The position numbers and the translations under genes were made by a program. From contig JANLGA010000073.1 in the NCBI GenBank assembly GCA_024653225.1, forward strand, positions 1-7,554: a DNA stretch of 7,554 nt, given 5' to 3'. Under the pieces are notes generated by a model. That model was given only the letters and a program-made list of their open reading frames with translations. It was not told where the DNA came from and did not search any database. Below are positions 6,696 to 7,554 of the stretch, piece after piece. Position 1 is the first letter of the stretch, and each line of letters opens with the position of its first letter. The stretch comes from Bacillota bacterium (GTDB lineage: Bacteria > Bacillota > Sulfobacillia > JABLXB01).

Positions 6696-7554
6696 TCATT
6701 CGGGCGCGCTGAACTGCACCCTCACCACCAGGTCGGGCGGAGCGGCGGATCCGGGCGCCGGGTCCTGTCGAACGGCGAATCCGCTCCCTTCGACCTCGAC
6801 GGACAGCCCGAATCGGGCGAGGATCTCCGTGGCCTCCTTTATCGTCTTCCCCAGCACGCTGGGAACGATCACCCCGTCGCCCCGCGCCGCCCCGCGCGTA
6901 GTCACCGTGACGGCCGAGCCCGGCCGCAGCTCCGCTCCGGGGCGCGGTCTCTGTTCGGCGACGACCGCGCCGTCGCCCTCCGCCTTGGCCACCAGGCCCG
7001 CAGACGCGAGGACCTCGGTCGCATCCTCCACCGTCATGTGGGTCACATCAGGCACCCACACGCCGGTCACGCCCGAAGAGATCCGCGGCTCCACGGCCCT
7101 GGGAGTCGGCGGCACCGACAAGTACCGGAGGATGTCCGCCATCATGGCCCCGAACGCCGGCGCGGCGATCACCCCGCCGAAGTATTCCCCCTTGGGCTCG
7201 TCTACAGTGATGAGGGCGATCACCCTCGGCTTGTCGGCGGGCGCGAAACCGAAGAAGGAAGAAATGTACGTGTCCTCGGCCACCCTTCCCCCGATGACCT
7301 TGTTGGCCGTGCCGGTCTTTCCCGCTATCCTGTAGCCTTCGATCTTCGCCTGCCTTCCGGTCCCCTTCTCCACGACCTGCTCCAGCGCGTGCCTCATCTC
7401 GGCCGCGGACTCGGCCGATATCACCCTCCTGACGATGGTGGGACCGACGGCTCGAACCAGCTGGCCCCCGGGCGTCCGGATCTCTTTGACCACGTGAGGC
7501 TGCACGAGCAGTCCCCCATTCGCTATGGCCGCCATGGCCACGACCAGCTGGATG
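6696..7554 (-). CDS. ftsI: class B penicillin-binding protein (FtsI/SpoVD type) with two PASTA domains, C-terminal part
   Basis: This is a membrane-anchored DD-transpeptidase that cross-links peptidoglycan outside the membrane, working with FtsW/SpoVE. Only the last 285 residues are in the window; the frame is open to the edge (codon 7553-7551), so the GTG at 7541 is not a start. Numbered from the edge: IQLVVAMAAIANGG (1-14), typical of the late transpeptidase domain; GKTGTANKV (78-86) containing the KTG box of the active site; and DEPKGEYFGGVIAAPAFG (118-135). Two PASTA repeats follow, about 166-221 (VPDVTHMTVEDATEVL) and 228-282 (VPSVLGKTIKEATEIL), roughly DNA 7058-6891 and 6872-6708. The SXXK serine and SXN box lie upstream, outside the window. 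A PASTA-tailed PBP before murE is typical of Bacillota, but division (FtsI/PBP2B) and sporulation (SpoVD) versions cannot be separated here. Confidence 0.95.
   Translation of the reverse strand, partial: IQLVVAMAAIANGGLLVQPHVVKEIRTPGGQLVRAVGPTIVRRVISAESAAEMRHALEQVVEKGTGRQAKIEGYRIAGKTGTANKVIGGRVAEDTYISSFFGFAPADKPRVIALITVDEPKGEYFGGVIAAPAFGAMMADILRYLSVPPTPRAVEPRISSGVTGVWVPDVTHMTVEDATEVLASAGLVAKAEGDGAVVAEQRPRPGAELRPGSAVTVTTRGAARGDGVIVPSVLGKTIKEATEILARFGLSVEVEGSGFAVRQDPAPGSAAPPDLVVRVQFSAPE

Noticed and set aside
6691..7335. A 214-codon plus-strand frame opposite the PBP, starting in the gap before murE.
   Set aside because: It has no recognisable motif and Ala/Pro/Thr-rich shadow composition, and the opposite strand encodes conserved transpeptidase and PASTA sequence.
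7539..7541. GTG 7541 as the start of a small 281-residue PASTA protein.
   Set aside because: The frame continues upstream to the window edge with IQLV, matching the conserved transpeptidase segment, so this is an internal valine codon.

Overview
The window is GC-rich DNA carried almost entirely by one block of minus-strand genes: the peptidoglycan-synthesis core of a division and cell wall (dcw) cluster. In transcription order (high to low coordinate) it contains the 3' part of a PASTA-bearing class B penicillin-binding protein (FtsI/SpoVD type), murE, murF, mraY, ftsW/spoVE, murG and the 5' part of murC. Four features suggest a GC-rich member of the Bacillota (Firmicutes), perhaps a deep-branching or thermophilic clostridial-type lineage: the PASTA-tailed PBP directly upstream of murE, the MurE signature for meso-diaminopimelate, the murG-murC order, and frequent GTG/TTG starts behind strong Shine-Dalgarno sequences. 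The genus cannot be fixed from this window.

Layout: 6696-7554 is the PBP C-terminal half (end of the transpeptidase domain plus two PASTA repeats). 6610-6695 is an 86-bp gap with a candidate sigma-70/sigma-A promoter and the murE ribosome site. 5101-6609 is murE, 3710-5116 murF, 2862-3725 mraY, 1734-2831 ftsW, 616-1728 murG. 558-615 is a 58-bp gap, and 1-557 is the start of murC. murE/murF and murF/mraY each overlap by 16 bp, and ftsW and murG are separated by only 5 bp, so translation is probably coupled along the operon. There is no gene-free stretch longer than 86 bp. I found no RNA gene, mobile element, repeat array or plus-strand gene; the long plus-strand ORFs are GC-rich shadows.

The genes act in one pathway. 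MurC (first ligase), then MurE and MurF, build the UDP-MurNAc-pentapeptide. MraY moves it to undecaprenyl phosphate to make lipid I. MurG adds GlcNAc to make lipid II. The FtsW/SpoVE glycosyltransferase and its partner PBP polymerise and cross-link it at the septum or spore cortex. Two things differ from the usual cluster. murD, normally between mraY and ftsW, is absent. The mraY reading frame begins at a TTG just before the conserved PTMGG motif, so the protein lacks the usual first membrane helix. I see no previously undescribed system here; these two departures are the points most worth checking.
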